This document shows positions 24,453 to 31,494 of a stretch of 33,256 bases of DNA, one piece after another. Within the stretch, counting starts at the first letter, position 1. Each line of letters begins with the position of its first letter. This DNA is from DUUI01 sp964345765 (GTDB lineage: Bacteria; Bacillota_I; Bacilli_A; Erysipelotrichales; Erysipelotrichaceae). A program made the translations under genes and the position numbers. The notes under the pieces are model-generated. The model was given only the letters and a program-made list of their open reading frames with translations, ran no database searches and was not told the DNA's origin. Where the stretch lies: contig CAYFSJ010000014.1 of assembly GCA_964345765.1 (NCBI GenBank), positions 1-33,256 on the forward strand, in the 5' to 3' direction.

Positions 24453-25617
24453 AGTTGGTTCGGGACCATCAAGTTCCCACACAATCGCAGTCCAAAGAGC
24501 GATGAAACTTTATTTGGATGAATTTCCATTAACCAATCGCTTTTTAGTCGAGCTCTATGGCTCACTCTCCTTAACTGGCAAAGGTCATTACACTGATCAT
24601 GCGATTAAGATGGTGGTCGAGCCCATCGAATGTGAAGTCGAGTTCAAATTAGAATGGTCATATGATTTTGACAGTGGATTAATTATCCGTGGTTATCAAG
24701 ATGAAACTCCTCAAGAAGCCTGGGTCGTTTATTCGATAGGAGGGGGATCGATTAAGGTTTTAAACCGAGATTTTGATTTCCAAAAAGAAGTTTATCCGTT
24801 TAAAAACTTTAATGAGATTAAACAATATTGTTTAGAAAATAAGATAAGCATCCAAGAAATGGTTTATCAAATTGAACCAGATATTAAAGAATATCTAGAG
24901 TATATTCTTTTGGCCATGACCTCAGCCGTAAAAAAGGGACTTAAGACAACAGGTCAATTACTAGGTCGTTTAAACATGCCAAGAGTTGCGAAAGAATTAT
25001 ATGAACAAGCTGATCACGATTCTTATCGACAACGATTAGTAGCCTATGCTTATGCTAATATGGAAGAAAACGCAACTTTAGGACAAGTCGTTACAGCGCC
25101 TACTTGTGGAGCATCTGGTATTATGGCCTCATTAATGATGTGGCTTGTGGAAGATAAAAAAATAAACATCGAAAAATGCATCGATGCCTTAGCTGTCGCT
25201 GGAGTCTTTGGTAATATTATTAAACGAAATGCTTCTATATCGGGTGCACAAGGCGGATGTCAGGCAGAAGTGGGCGCCGGCTGTGTAATGGCTGCGGCCG
25301 CACTAGCCACCATTAAAGACTTATCCATTGATGAAATAGAATATGCCTGTGAAATTGCCATGGAACATCATTTAGGACTGACCTGTGATCCAGTCGGAGG
25401 ATATGTCATTATCCCTTGTATCGAACGTAATGGCGCAGCAGTTCTTAGAGCTGTGGATGCTGTTGAGATGTCCAAACTTATTTTAAAAACCAAACCTAAT
25501 AGAGTTACTTTTGATCAAGTGGTCAATACCATGAATTATACTGGTCAAAAGATTGCGATTGAATTAAGAGAAACAGCTTTAGGTGGTTTAGCACAAGAAA
25601 TAGTCATTGAGGAATAA
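24427..25617 (+). CDS. Single-chain L-serine dehydratase (iron-sulfur type)
   Basis: Converts L-serine to pyruvate and ammonia using a [4Fe-4S] cluster rather than PLP. The beta-type domain comes first (residues 1-135: VGSGPSSSHT at 10-19, YGSLSLTGKGHYTDHA), then the alpha-type catalytic domain. Candidate cluster and active-site cysteines: C227 (APTCGASG), C278 (GGCQAE), C286 (GAGCVMA), C320 (TCDPVGG) and C331 (PCIERN). B. subtilis splits these domains into SdaAB and SdaAA; here they are joined as in E. coli SdaA. At 396 residues it is shorter than E. coli SdaA (454), mainly in the beta domain, with no ACT domain. GGAGGA at 24418-24423 inside holA supports this start. Its position between holA and rpsT is not one I know as conserved. 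Confidence 0.92.
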   Translation: MESLRELYKVGSGPSSSHTIAVQRAMKLYLDEFPLTNRFLVELYGSLSLTGKGHYTDHAIKMVVEPIECEVEFKLEWSYDFDSGLIIRGYQDETPQEAWVVYSIGGGSIKVLNRDFDFQKEVYPFKNFNEIKQYCLENKISIQEMVYQIEPDIKEYLEYILLAMTSAVKKGLKTTGQLLGRLNMPRVAKELYEQADHDSYRQRLVAYAYANMEENATLGQVVTAPTCGASGIMASLMMWLVEDKKINIEKCIDALAVAGVFGNIIKRNASISGAQGGCQAEVGAGCVMAAAALATIKDLSIDEIEYACEIAMEHHLGLTCDPVGGYVIIPCIERNGAAVLRAVDAVEMSKLILKTKPNRVTFDQVVNTMNYTGQKIAIELRETALGGLAQEIVIEE

Positions 25618-25638
25618 AAAAGCCTTCGAGTGAAGACT
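25616..25638 (-). terminator. rpsT terminator (minus strand)
   Basis: On the minus strand AGTCTTC (25638-25632), loop ACTC, GAAGGCT (25627-25621), then a U-run from the A-run at 25616-25621. It overlaps the rpsT stop codon. In the plus direction the T-run is poor, so it probably serves rpsT more than the serine dehydratase. Confidence 0.75.
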
Positions 25639-25900
25639 ATTTGATTGAGTTAACTGCTTTAGTTAATCTAGATTTTTTTCGAGCGACATAATTTTTATGA
25701 TGTAAGTTCTTAGAAATAGAAGCATCTAATAATGACACTGCTTTAACTAATTTCTCTTGAGCTAACTGTGCATCGTTTTCATTCACTGCTAATTCAACAG
25801 CTTTAATCGCTGATTTAAGTTCTGATTTGCTAGATTTGTTACGTAACATTCTTTTAGCATCAGTTCCAACACGTTTGATTTGAGTTTTAGTATTTGGCAT
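25637..25900 (-). CDS. rpsT: 30S ribosomal protein S20
   Basis: An 87-residue basic, helical protein that binds 16S rRNA near the body of the 30S subunit. It begins MPNTKTQIKRVGTDAKRMLR, with a cluster of Lys and Arg, and has KSELKSAIKAVELA and the C-terminal KNYVARKKSRLTKAVNSI, typical of S20. It stands alone on the minus strand between two plus-strand blocks, in the same place and orientation as in other Bacillota. Own promoter, GGAGGTG ribosome binding site and terminator. Confidence 0.96.
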   Translation of the reverse strand: MPNTKTQIKRVGTDAKRMLRNKSSKSELKSAIKAVELAVNENDAQLAQEKLVKAVSLLDASISKNLHHKNYVARKKSRLTKAVNSIK

Positions 25901-25931
25901 CTTGCACCTCCTTGCTATTAATTGCTTTCAA

Positions 25932-25960
25932 ATTATACCAAACCAAATCGATGGTGGCAA
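25932..25960 (-). promoter_or_regulatory. Promoter of rpsT
   Basis: On the minus strand TTGCCA (25960-25955), 17-base spacer, TATAAT (25937-25932), preceded by TGG, an extended -10. The strongest promoter in this part of the window, as expected for a ribosomal protein. Diverges from the fmt promoter. Confidence 0.85.
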
Positions 25961-25978
25961 TAAATTAGGCGTATTCTA

Positions 25979-25987
25979 TGCTATAAT
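25979..25987 (+). promoter_or_regulatory. Extended -10 promoter of fmt
   Basis: TGCTATAAT (25979-25987) is a TGN plus perfect TATAAT. No good -35. Transcription should start near 25993-25995, only three to five bases before the fmt ATG, and no Shine-Dalgarno is present. Confidence 0.6.
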
Positions 25988-25997
25988 TACACATGCT

Positions 25998-26933
25998 ATG
26001 AATAAGAAAATTGTATTTATGGGAACACCAAGCTTTGCTAAAGAGATCTTAGAACATCTACTAAGCTTTAAAGAACTAGAAGTCATTGGTGTTGTCTCTC
26101 AGCCTGACAAGAAGATGTCACGTAAAAAGAAAATTGTCTACTCTCCTGTTAAAGAGAGTGCACTAAAACATGACTGTCCTTTATTTCAACCCATTCGAAT
26201 AAAGGATTTTATTGATGAATTAAAACAATTAAATCCAGATGCCATCATTACTTGTGCCTATGGTCAGTTTTTACCACAGTCAATTTTAGACTTTAATGTC
26301 ATCAATGTTCATGCATCACTACTACCAAAATATCGAGGTGGTGCTCCGATGCAACATGCCATTATCAACAATGAACAAGAAACAGGTATTTCATTAATGA
26401 AATCGATTCTGAAAATGGATGCAGGTCCAGTATATTCTCAAAGTAAAGTGAAAATTGACTTAGAAGATACGCTGTCATCTTTAGAATGTAAGTTAATTGA
26501 GAGTGCAAAAGATTTATTATCAAATGATTTAATGGCTATTTTAGATCAGAAGTTAGAAGCACAGCCACAAGATGACTCACAAGTTACATTTGCTAAAACA
26601 ATTAGCTCAAAGGACGAATTTGTTGATTTTAATCGCGATAATTTAGAAGTGTATAATCATTTAAGAGCCCTTATTGAGGTTCCAAGTGGTTATAACTTTA
26701 TTAATGGTAAACGCATTAAGTTCAATAAAGTTCAATTAGGAAGGGAAAAAATAGATATTCCTTCATCAACTGTCTTATTTCAAAGCCCACAACTTTTAGA
26801 AATAACAACCTTAAATGGCACCATTGAAATTTTAGAATGCCAGTTAGAAGGAAAACAACGTCAACGTGTAGAACAACTATACAATGGTTATCACAACAGT
26901 TTTAACAATAAGAGGTTAAATGATGAAAACTAG
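25998..26933 (+). CDS. fmt: Methionyl-tRNA formyltransferase
   Basis: Formylates initiator Met-tRNA with 10-formyl-THF. The 311-residue protein starts MNKKIVFMGTPSFA as homologues do and has VVSQPDKKMSRKK (tRNA-binding loop), ACAYGQFLP-like TCAYGQFLPQSIL, and NVHASLLPKYRGGAPMQHAI, which holds the catalytic Asn and His, with the Asp in MKMDAGP-like KMDAGPVYSQ. The C-terminal OB-like domain begins near residue 205 (NHLRALIEVPSGY). The frame is open upstream to 25902, but that region is the rpsT promoter. The ATG at 25998 has no ribosome binding site and lies ten bases after a -10 box, so the mRNA may be leaderless. It heads a tight group through hemW. Confidence 0.95.
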   Translation: MNKKIVFMGTPSFAKEILEHLLSFKELEVIGVVSQPDKKMSRKKKIVYSPVKESALKHDCPLFQPIRIKDFIDELKQLNPDAIITCAYGQFLPQSILDFNVINVHASLLPKYRGGAPMQHAIINNEQETGISLMKSILKMDAGPVYSQSKVKIDLEDTLSSLECKLIESAKDLLSNDLMAILDQKLEAQPQDDSQVTFAKTISSKDEFVDFNRDNLEVYNHLRALIEVPSGYNFINGKRIKFNKVQLGREKIDIPSSTVLFQSPQLLEITTLNGTIEILECQLEGKQRQRVEQLYNGYHNSFNNKRLNDEN

Positions 26934-27423
26934 AGTTTTATTATTACATGCTTTATTTACTGCTTTGGTGGCAGTTGTAACCATTATGATTACAATTCCA
27001 TTAATTGGAGTGGATGGTTATTTTAACCTAGGAGATATCGTTATCTTTAGCTTCGCCGTTATTTCTGGACGATTTGAATTCTTTTTAGGAGCAGGATTAG
27101 GTCCTGCGATTGCCGATATGGTCACACCATGGGCAATTTATGCGCCATTTACCTTTGTAGTTAAGGCAACGATGTACATTGTTGTTTTTTTAAGTTACAA
27201 ACATTTAAAGAATCGATATCTGAAAATGACAGTCCCATTTGTCTTAGGCGCAATCTGGTTATCAGTAGGTTATGCCATTGTTGAAGTCATCTTAAAGGGT
27301 CCAACTATGTTTTGGCCAGCCTTACTTCAAAACTCAATTCAAGGCTTTGTGGCAGCAGCCATCACCATTCTTTTGATGCCAATGACGGTCATGGTTCAAA
27401 AGTATTTACCAAAATTAAACTGA
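26920..27423 (+). CDS. ECF transporter S component (substrate unknown)
   Basis: A 167-residue membrane protein with five or six hydrophobic segments. GYFNLGDIVIFSFAV and LGAGLGPAIADM, followed by an AP-rich turn and a KATMYIVV helix, match the small-molecule-binding S subunits of energy-coupling factor transporters. These bind a vitamin or precursor and use a shared EcfAAT motor encoded elsewhere. Related S components carry thiamine precursors or pyridoxine, but the substrate cannot be read here and no riboswitch precedes the gene. The start could be the ATG at 26920 or 26923; AGAGG at 26911-26915 favours the second by spacing. It overlaps fmt by up to 14 bases and ends seven bases before lepA. 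Confidence 0.82.
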   Translation: MMKTRVLLLHALFTALVAVVTIMITIPLIGVDGYFNLGDIVIFSFAVISGRFEFFLGAGLGPAIADMVTPWAIYAPFTFVVKATMYIVVFLSYKHLKNRYLKMTVPFVLGAIWLSVGYAIVEVILKGPTMFWPALLQNSIQGFVAAAITILLMPMTVMVQKYLPKLN

Positions 27424-27430
27424 GGATTTT

Positions 27431-29233
27431 ATGAACCAAAAGAATATACGTAACTTTTCAATTATCGCCCATATTGACCATGGTAAGTCAACTTTGGCCG
27501 ATCGAATCTTAGAACAAACCCTTACGGTTGAAAAACGAAATATGAAAGATCAACTCCTTGATCAACTTGATTTAGAGAGAGAACGTGGAATAACCATTAA
27601 GTTAAACTTTGTTCAAATGCGCTATCAAGCAAAAGATGGTCAAGAATATATCTTTCACTTAATCGATACACCAGGTCATGTTGACTTCACCTATGAGGTT
27701 TCACGCTCCCTTGCTGCCTGTGAAGGGGCTGTTTTAGTTGTGGATGCAGCCCAAGGAATTGAAGCTCAGACACTCGCTAATGTTTATTTAGCACTAGAGA
27801 ATGATTTAGAAATCATTCCAGTCATCAATAAAATCGATTTACCATCTGCTCAACCAGATGTCGTAAAACAAGAAATAGAAAATATTATCGGATTAGATAC
27901 CAGTGAGGCACCTCTGATTTCAGCCAAGAGTGGTTTAAATATTACCGATGTCTTAGAAGAAGTTGTTAAGAAAGTGCCAGCACCAAGTGGTGATGTTGAT
28001 AATCCTTTAAAAGCACTAATCTTTGATTCAGTCTATGATCCATATCGTGGAGTTATTCTTTCGGTCTGTATTAAAGAAGGAAAGGTTCAAGTGGGGGATA
28101 CGATTACTTTGATGAACTCTAAAGCTTCTTATGAAGTGATTGAAGTGGGTGTTAGAACACCTAATGAATTAAAGAAACAAGAGTTGGTCTGTGGTGAAGT
28201 TGGTTATATTGCGGCAACTATTAAATCAATTAATGATGTCCATGTAGGTGATACGGTAACCCTTAAGAATAATCCGACACCTGAGCCATTACCTGGCTAC
28301 AGACAGCTTAATCCTATGGTCTATTGCGGATTATACCCCATTGATTCAAAACGCTACAACGACCTTAGAGATGCCCTGGAAAAGCTATCCCTTAATGATG
28401 CTTCGCTTCATTATGAACCAGAAACCTCTCAAGCATTAGGTTTTGGTTTTCGATGTGGCTTTTTAGGATTACTCCATATGGATGTTGTTCAAGAGCGCTT
28501 AGAAAGAGAATATGATCTTGAACTAATCGCAACAGCACCATCGGTTGTTTTTCATGTCTATCTCAATAATCATGAAATGAAGAAAATTGATAACCCAACC
28601 CTTATGCCAGATGCAACGCTCATTGATTATATTCAAGAACCATATGTCAAAGCCTCTATTATGGTCCCACAAGAATATGTAGGGGCAGTCATGGATATAG
28701 CCCAAAAGAAACGTGGTATCTATTTGGATATGCAAATGATTGATAATCAACGAATGACCTTGACTTATGAATTACCATTAGTTGAAATTGTTTACGACTT
28801 CTTTGATCGACTTAAATCTCAAACAAGAGGTTATGCTTCTTTTGATTATGAACTCATTGGTTATCGTACTTCTAAACTCGTTAAAATGGATATTTTGATT
28901 AATGCGGAACCAGTCGATGCACTATCTGTCATTGTTCACCGTGATTTTGCGCATCCACGCGGTAAAGCGATTGTTGAAAAACTGAAGAAACTAATTCCAA
29001 AACAACAGTTCTCCGTACCAATTCAAGCGGCCATTGGTGGAAGAATTGTGGCACGGAGTGATTTATCGGCACTTAGAAAAAATGTCTTAGCGAAATGTTA
29101 TGGTGGCGATATCTCTCGTAAGAAGAAATTGTTAGAGAAACAAAAAGAAGGAAAGAAACGGATGAAACAAGTGGGCTCAGTAGAAGTTCCACAAGAAGCG
29201 TTTATGGCCGTTTTATCAATGGATGATGAATAA
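27431..29233 (+). CDS. lepA: Elongation factor 4 (LepA), ribosome back-translocase GTPase
   Basis: A 600-residue translational GTPase. It has IIAHIDHGKSTLADRI (P-loop, about 10-25), LERERGITIKLNFV (switch I), IDTPGHVDF (switch II), NKIDLPSA (G4) and SAKSG (G5), then domains II and III and the LepA-specific C-terminal domain with GYASFDYELIGYR and AHPRGKAIVEKLKKLIPKQQF. Length matches the family (about 600). It follows the S component by seven bases and overlaps the MazG-like gene by 11. Its place after rpsT fits the Bacillota holA-rpsT-lepA order with the sporulation genes missing. Confidence 0.97.
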   Translation: MNQKNIRNFSIIAHIDHGKSTLADRILEQTLTVEKRNMKDQLLDQLDLERERGITIKLNFVQMRYQAKDGQEYIFHLIDTPGHVDFTYEVSRSLAACEGAVLVVDAAQGIEAQTLANVYLALENDLEIIPVINKIDLPSAQPDVVKQEIENIIGLDTSEAPLISAKSGLNITDVLEEVVKKVPAPSGDVDNPLKALIFDSVYDPYRGVILSVCIKEGKVQVGDTITLMNSKASYEVIEVGVRTPNELKKQELVCGEVGYIAATIKSINDVHVGDTVTLKNNPTPEPLPGYRQLNPMVYCGLYPIDSKRYNDLRDALEKLSLNDASLHYEPETSQALGFGFRCGFLGLLHMDVVQERLEREYDLELIATAPSVVFHVYLNNHEMKKIDNPTLMPDATLIDYIQEPYVKASIMVPQEYVGAVMDIAQKKRGIYLDMQMIDNQRMTLTYELPLVEIVYDFFDRLKSQTRGYASFDYELIGYRTSKLVKMDILINAEPVDALSVIVHRDFAHPRGKAIVEKLKKLIPKQQFSVPIQAAIGGRIVARSDLSALRKNVLAKCYGGDISRKKKLLEKQKEGKKRMKQVGSVEVPQEAFMAVLSMDDE

Positions 29234-29492
29234 GCTATTTGAAATAATCGATGACATGCGTCATCACTTTGGTTGGCAAGACTCAGATACAATTGAATAC
29301 TTATGTACTAATATTGTTGAAGAAGCCAATGAATTATATGAAGCCATGAAACAAGACAATCATCAAGACATGAAATATGAATTGGCCGATTTACTGATGG
29401 TAGCTCTAACGCTTTCAAGAATGTTAGGTGCTGATATTGAAACGATTATAAGAGAAAAAGCCGAAATCGTTAAACAAAGACAGTATGACTAA
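29223..29492 (+). CDS. MazG-like nucleotide pyrophosphohydrolase
   Basis: An 89-residue all-helical protein of the MazG/dUTPase-like fold, which hydrolyses (d)NTPs to monophosphates. The metal-binding acid pattern is visible: IVEEANELYEA (EExxE, about 32-42) and YELADLLMVALTLS (ExxD, about 51-64). It is a short, single-domain form; full MazG is about 260 residues. The substrate may be dUTP, dCTP or a damaged nucleotide; RdgB at 1.8 kb has a related cleaning role. It overlaps lepA by 11 and hemW by eight bases. Two ATGs at 29223 and 29226 could start it. Confidence 0.87.
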   Translation: MMNKLFEIIDDMRHHFGWQDSDTIEYLCTNIVEEANELYEAMKQDNHQDMKYELADLLMVALTLSRMLGADIETIIREKAEIVKQRQYD

Positions 29493-30576
29493 GGCACTCT
29501 ATATCCATATTCCTTTTTGTCATGTGATTTGTGGTTATTGTGACTTTGTTCGAGTTGGTTACAATAGTGAATTAGTCGATAAATACTTAATACAATTACG
29601 AAAAGATTTAAAAGCTATCGATACACCCGTATCATCCATTTATATTGGGGGCGGAACTCCTAGTGCACTTAATATCGATCAATTGAGTTTATTATTTGAC
29701 TCAATTAGACATTTAATCGATTCAAATATCGAGATCACCATCGAAGCTAATCCAGACAGTTTAACTGTAGAGAAAGCCCAATTATTTGTCGATAATCATA
29801 TTAATCGTGTGTCTTTAGGGGTTCAAAGTACTCATGATGAGATGCTTAGAAGAATTGATCGTACTCATACATTTGAGGATGTTATTAAATCTATTGAAAT
29901 CCTTAATCAAGTAGGACTTAGTAATTATTCATTAGACTTAATCTATGGTTTACCTAATCAAAGCCTTAAGGAGTTAAGTGATGATATTGATGCGATTGTG
30001 AGGTTAAACCCAAAGCATATCTCGCTTTATTCGTTGACTATTGAACCTAATTCAGAATTTTTTAGACAAAACATACAAGCGGCTAATCCAGCTTTAGAGG
30101 CCCAAATGTATCAGTTAATCTACCAAAAATTATCTGTTTTAGGTTATGAGCATTATGAAATCAGTAACTATTGTTTAGCTGGATATCAATCCAATCACAA
30201 TCTAAGTTACTGGAATTATCAAGATTTTATTGGGATTGGTATAGGGGCAGCAGGCAAAGAGGGCGATTATCGCTATATTAATCATCGTAATATGAATGAT
30301 TATATTTTAGGTGAGCGAAAAAAAGATGAACTTATTGAATTAAGTTCATCTGATAAACGATTTGAACATATAATGATGAATCTGCGACTAAAACAAGGAA
30401 TTGATTTAGCCTATTTTGAATCAATCCATAAGGTTAATTTCTTAAATACTTATCAAAGCGTCATTGAGAAACATCAACAGTGTGACAATTTATTTCTTGA
30501 TGATAATCATCTAAAAGCAACTGAGAAGGGGCGTTTAGTCCTTCATGATATCTTAGTTGATTTTATGGATGATTAA
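29485..30576 (+). CDS. hemW: HemW-type radical SAM protein (heme chaperone family)
   Basis: A 363-residue radical SAM protein. The cluster motif is IPFCHVICGYCDF (C12-x3-C16-x2-C19). SAM- and structure-binding motifs follow: YIGGGTPSAL, IEANPDSL, RVSLGVQS and SLDLIYGLPNQ. The C-terminal HemN-like domain includes HISLYSLTIEPNSEF and YEISNYCLAGYQSNHNLSYWN. Members of this family near lepA in Bacillota were formerly called HemN; those with this spacing are heme chaperones rather than coproporphyrinogen oxidases. No heme genes occur in the window, so the role is inferred. It ends in a 4-base overlap with the convergent dehydrogenase. Confidence 0.92.
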   Translation: MTKALYIHIPFCHVICGYCDFVRVGYNSELVDKYLIQLRKDLKAIDTPVSSIYIGGGTPSALNIDQLSLLFDSIRHLIDSNIEITIEANPDSLTVEKAQLFVDNHINRVSLGVQSTHDEMLRRIDRTHTFEDVIKSIEILNQVGLSNYSLDLIYGLPNQSLKELSDDIDAIVRLNPKHISLYSLTIEPNSEFFRQNIQAANPALEAQMYQLIYQKLSVLGYEHYEISNYCLAGYQSNHNLSYWNYQDFIGIGIGAAGKEGDYRYINHRNMNDYILGERKKDELIELSSSDKRFEHIMMNLRLKQGIDLAYFESIHKVNFLNTYQSVIEKHQQCDNLFLDDNHLKATEKGRLVLHDILVDFMDD

Positions 30577-31436
30577 GAATGATTCTTTGTATAGTAATCA
30601 ATAATGGCTTGAGTTCCAAAATCTCCGTAGCCTTCTTCTAATAATGATTCATACTCATCTAAGACTTGTCTTAATATCGGTAATTCGATATTTTCTTTTT
30701 CACTCATTGCTAAACGCAAGTCTTTAATGAAGTGTTTAATAAAGAATCCGGGCTCCTTATCATGGATTACCATCTTAGGACCATTGTTCTGAGATTGCCA
30801 AGATGAAGCAGACCCATTATTAATAACCCGTAACATTAATTGTAAATCTAATCCATGTTTACGAGCATAAGTAAGTGCTTCAGCAGTTGTTGAGATGGCT
30901 CCGGCAATACATATTTGATTAGCTAATTTAGTGTGTTGACCATTCCCAGCTTTACCCATATAAGTAACGGTTGAACCTAAGATTTCTAAGACATCTACGA
31001 CTTCTTGATAAACTTTCTCATTGCCACCAACCATGATTGATAAGGTTTTTTCTTTGGCACCTTTATCACCACCAGTAACTGGTGCATCTAAGGCATGTAC
31101 ATTCTTATTTAATGCCGCCACATAAATCTCTTTGGCTAAAGCAGGGCTTGAGGTTGTCATATCAATGACAATAGCACCTTCTTTAACATTGTTTAAAATA
31201 CCATCTTCTTTAAAGTAGACTTCTCTTACATCATCGGGAAAGCCAACGATGGTAAAAACAAGATCAGCATCTTTGACACAGTCAACAATATTATCAACTA
31301 TTGTCATTGAATCTTGTAACTCTAATGTTTTTGAATGTGTTCTATTATAAGCAGTCACATCATAGCCTGCTTGTGCTAAATGAAGTGCCATTGGTTTGCC
31401 CATGACACCAGTTCCAATCCATGCTATTTTTTTCAT
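30573..31436 (-). CDS. 3-hydroxyisobutyrate dehydrogenase-family NAD(P) oxidoreductase
   Basis: A 287-residue beta-hydroxyacid dehydrogenase. It has an N-terminal Rossmann motif WIGTGVMGKPMA (6-17), DAPVTGGDKGA (117-127, substrate-binding family signature), and GKAGNGQHTKLANQ with catalytic K170. The family reduces or oxidises 3-hydroxyisobutyrate, tartronate semialdehyde, or succinic/glyoxylate-type semialdehydes; no neighbour points to the substrate. It has its own strong promoter and an AGAAGAGGTAG ribosome binding site. The IS copy begins close upstream of the promoter. Confidence 0.92.
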   Translation of the reverse strand: MKKIAWIGTGVMGKPMALHLAQAGYDVTAYNRTHSKTLELQDSMTIVDNIVDCVKDADLVFTIVGFPDDVREVYFKEDGILNNVKEGAIVIDMTTSSPALAKEIYVAALNKNVHALDAPVTGGDKGAKEKTLSIMVGGNEKVYQEVVDVLEILGSTVTYMGKAGNGQHTKLANQICIAGAISTTAEALTYARKHGLDLQLMLRVINNGSASSWQSQNNGPKMVIHDKEPGFFIKHFIKDLRLAMSEKENIELPILRQVLDEYESLLEEGYGDFGTQAIIDYYTKNHS

Positions 31437-31457
31437 TTTCTACCTCTTCTTTTCTAA

Positions 31458-31486
31458 ATTATCAATGAAGTTTACATTTGTGTCAA
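31458..31486 (-). promoter_or_regulatory. Promoter of the oxidoreductase gene
   Basis: On the minus strand TTGACA (31486-31481), 17-base spacer, GATAAT (31463-31458). A near-consensus promoter whose -35 lies within about 40 bases of the end of the transposase gene. Confidence 0.85.
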
Positions 31487-31494
31487 GTTATAAT

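Noticed and set aside
25902..25997. N-terminal extension of fmt
   Set aside because: It covers the rpsT promoter and leader on the other strand; Fmt proteins start at the VFMGTP strand, here encoded from 25998.
31489..31494. Plus-strand TATAAT near the IS end
   Set aside because: No -35 at a suitable distance and no plus-strand gene downstream; it would only transcribe antisense to the transposase.
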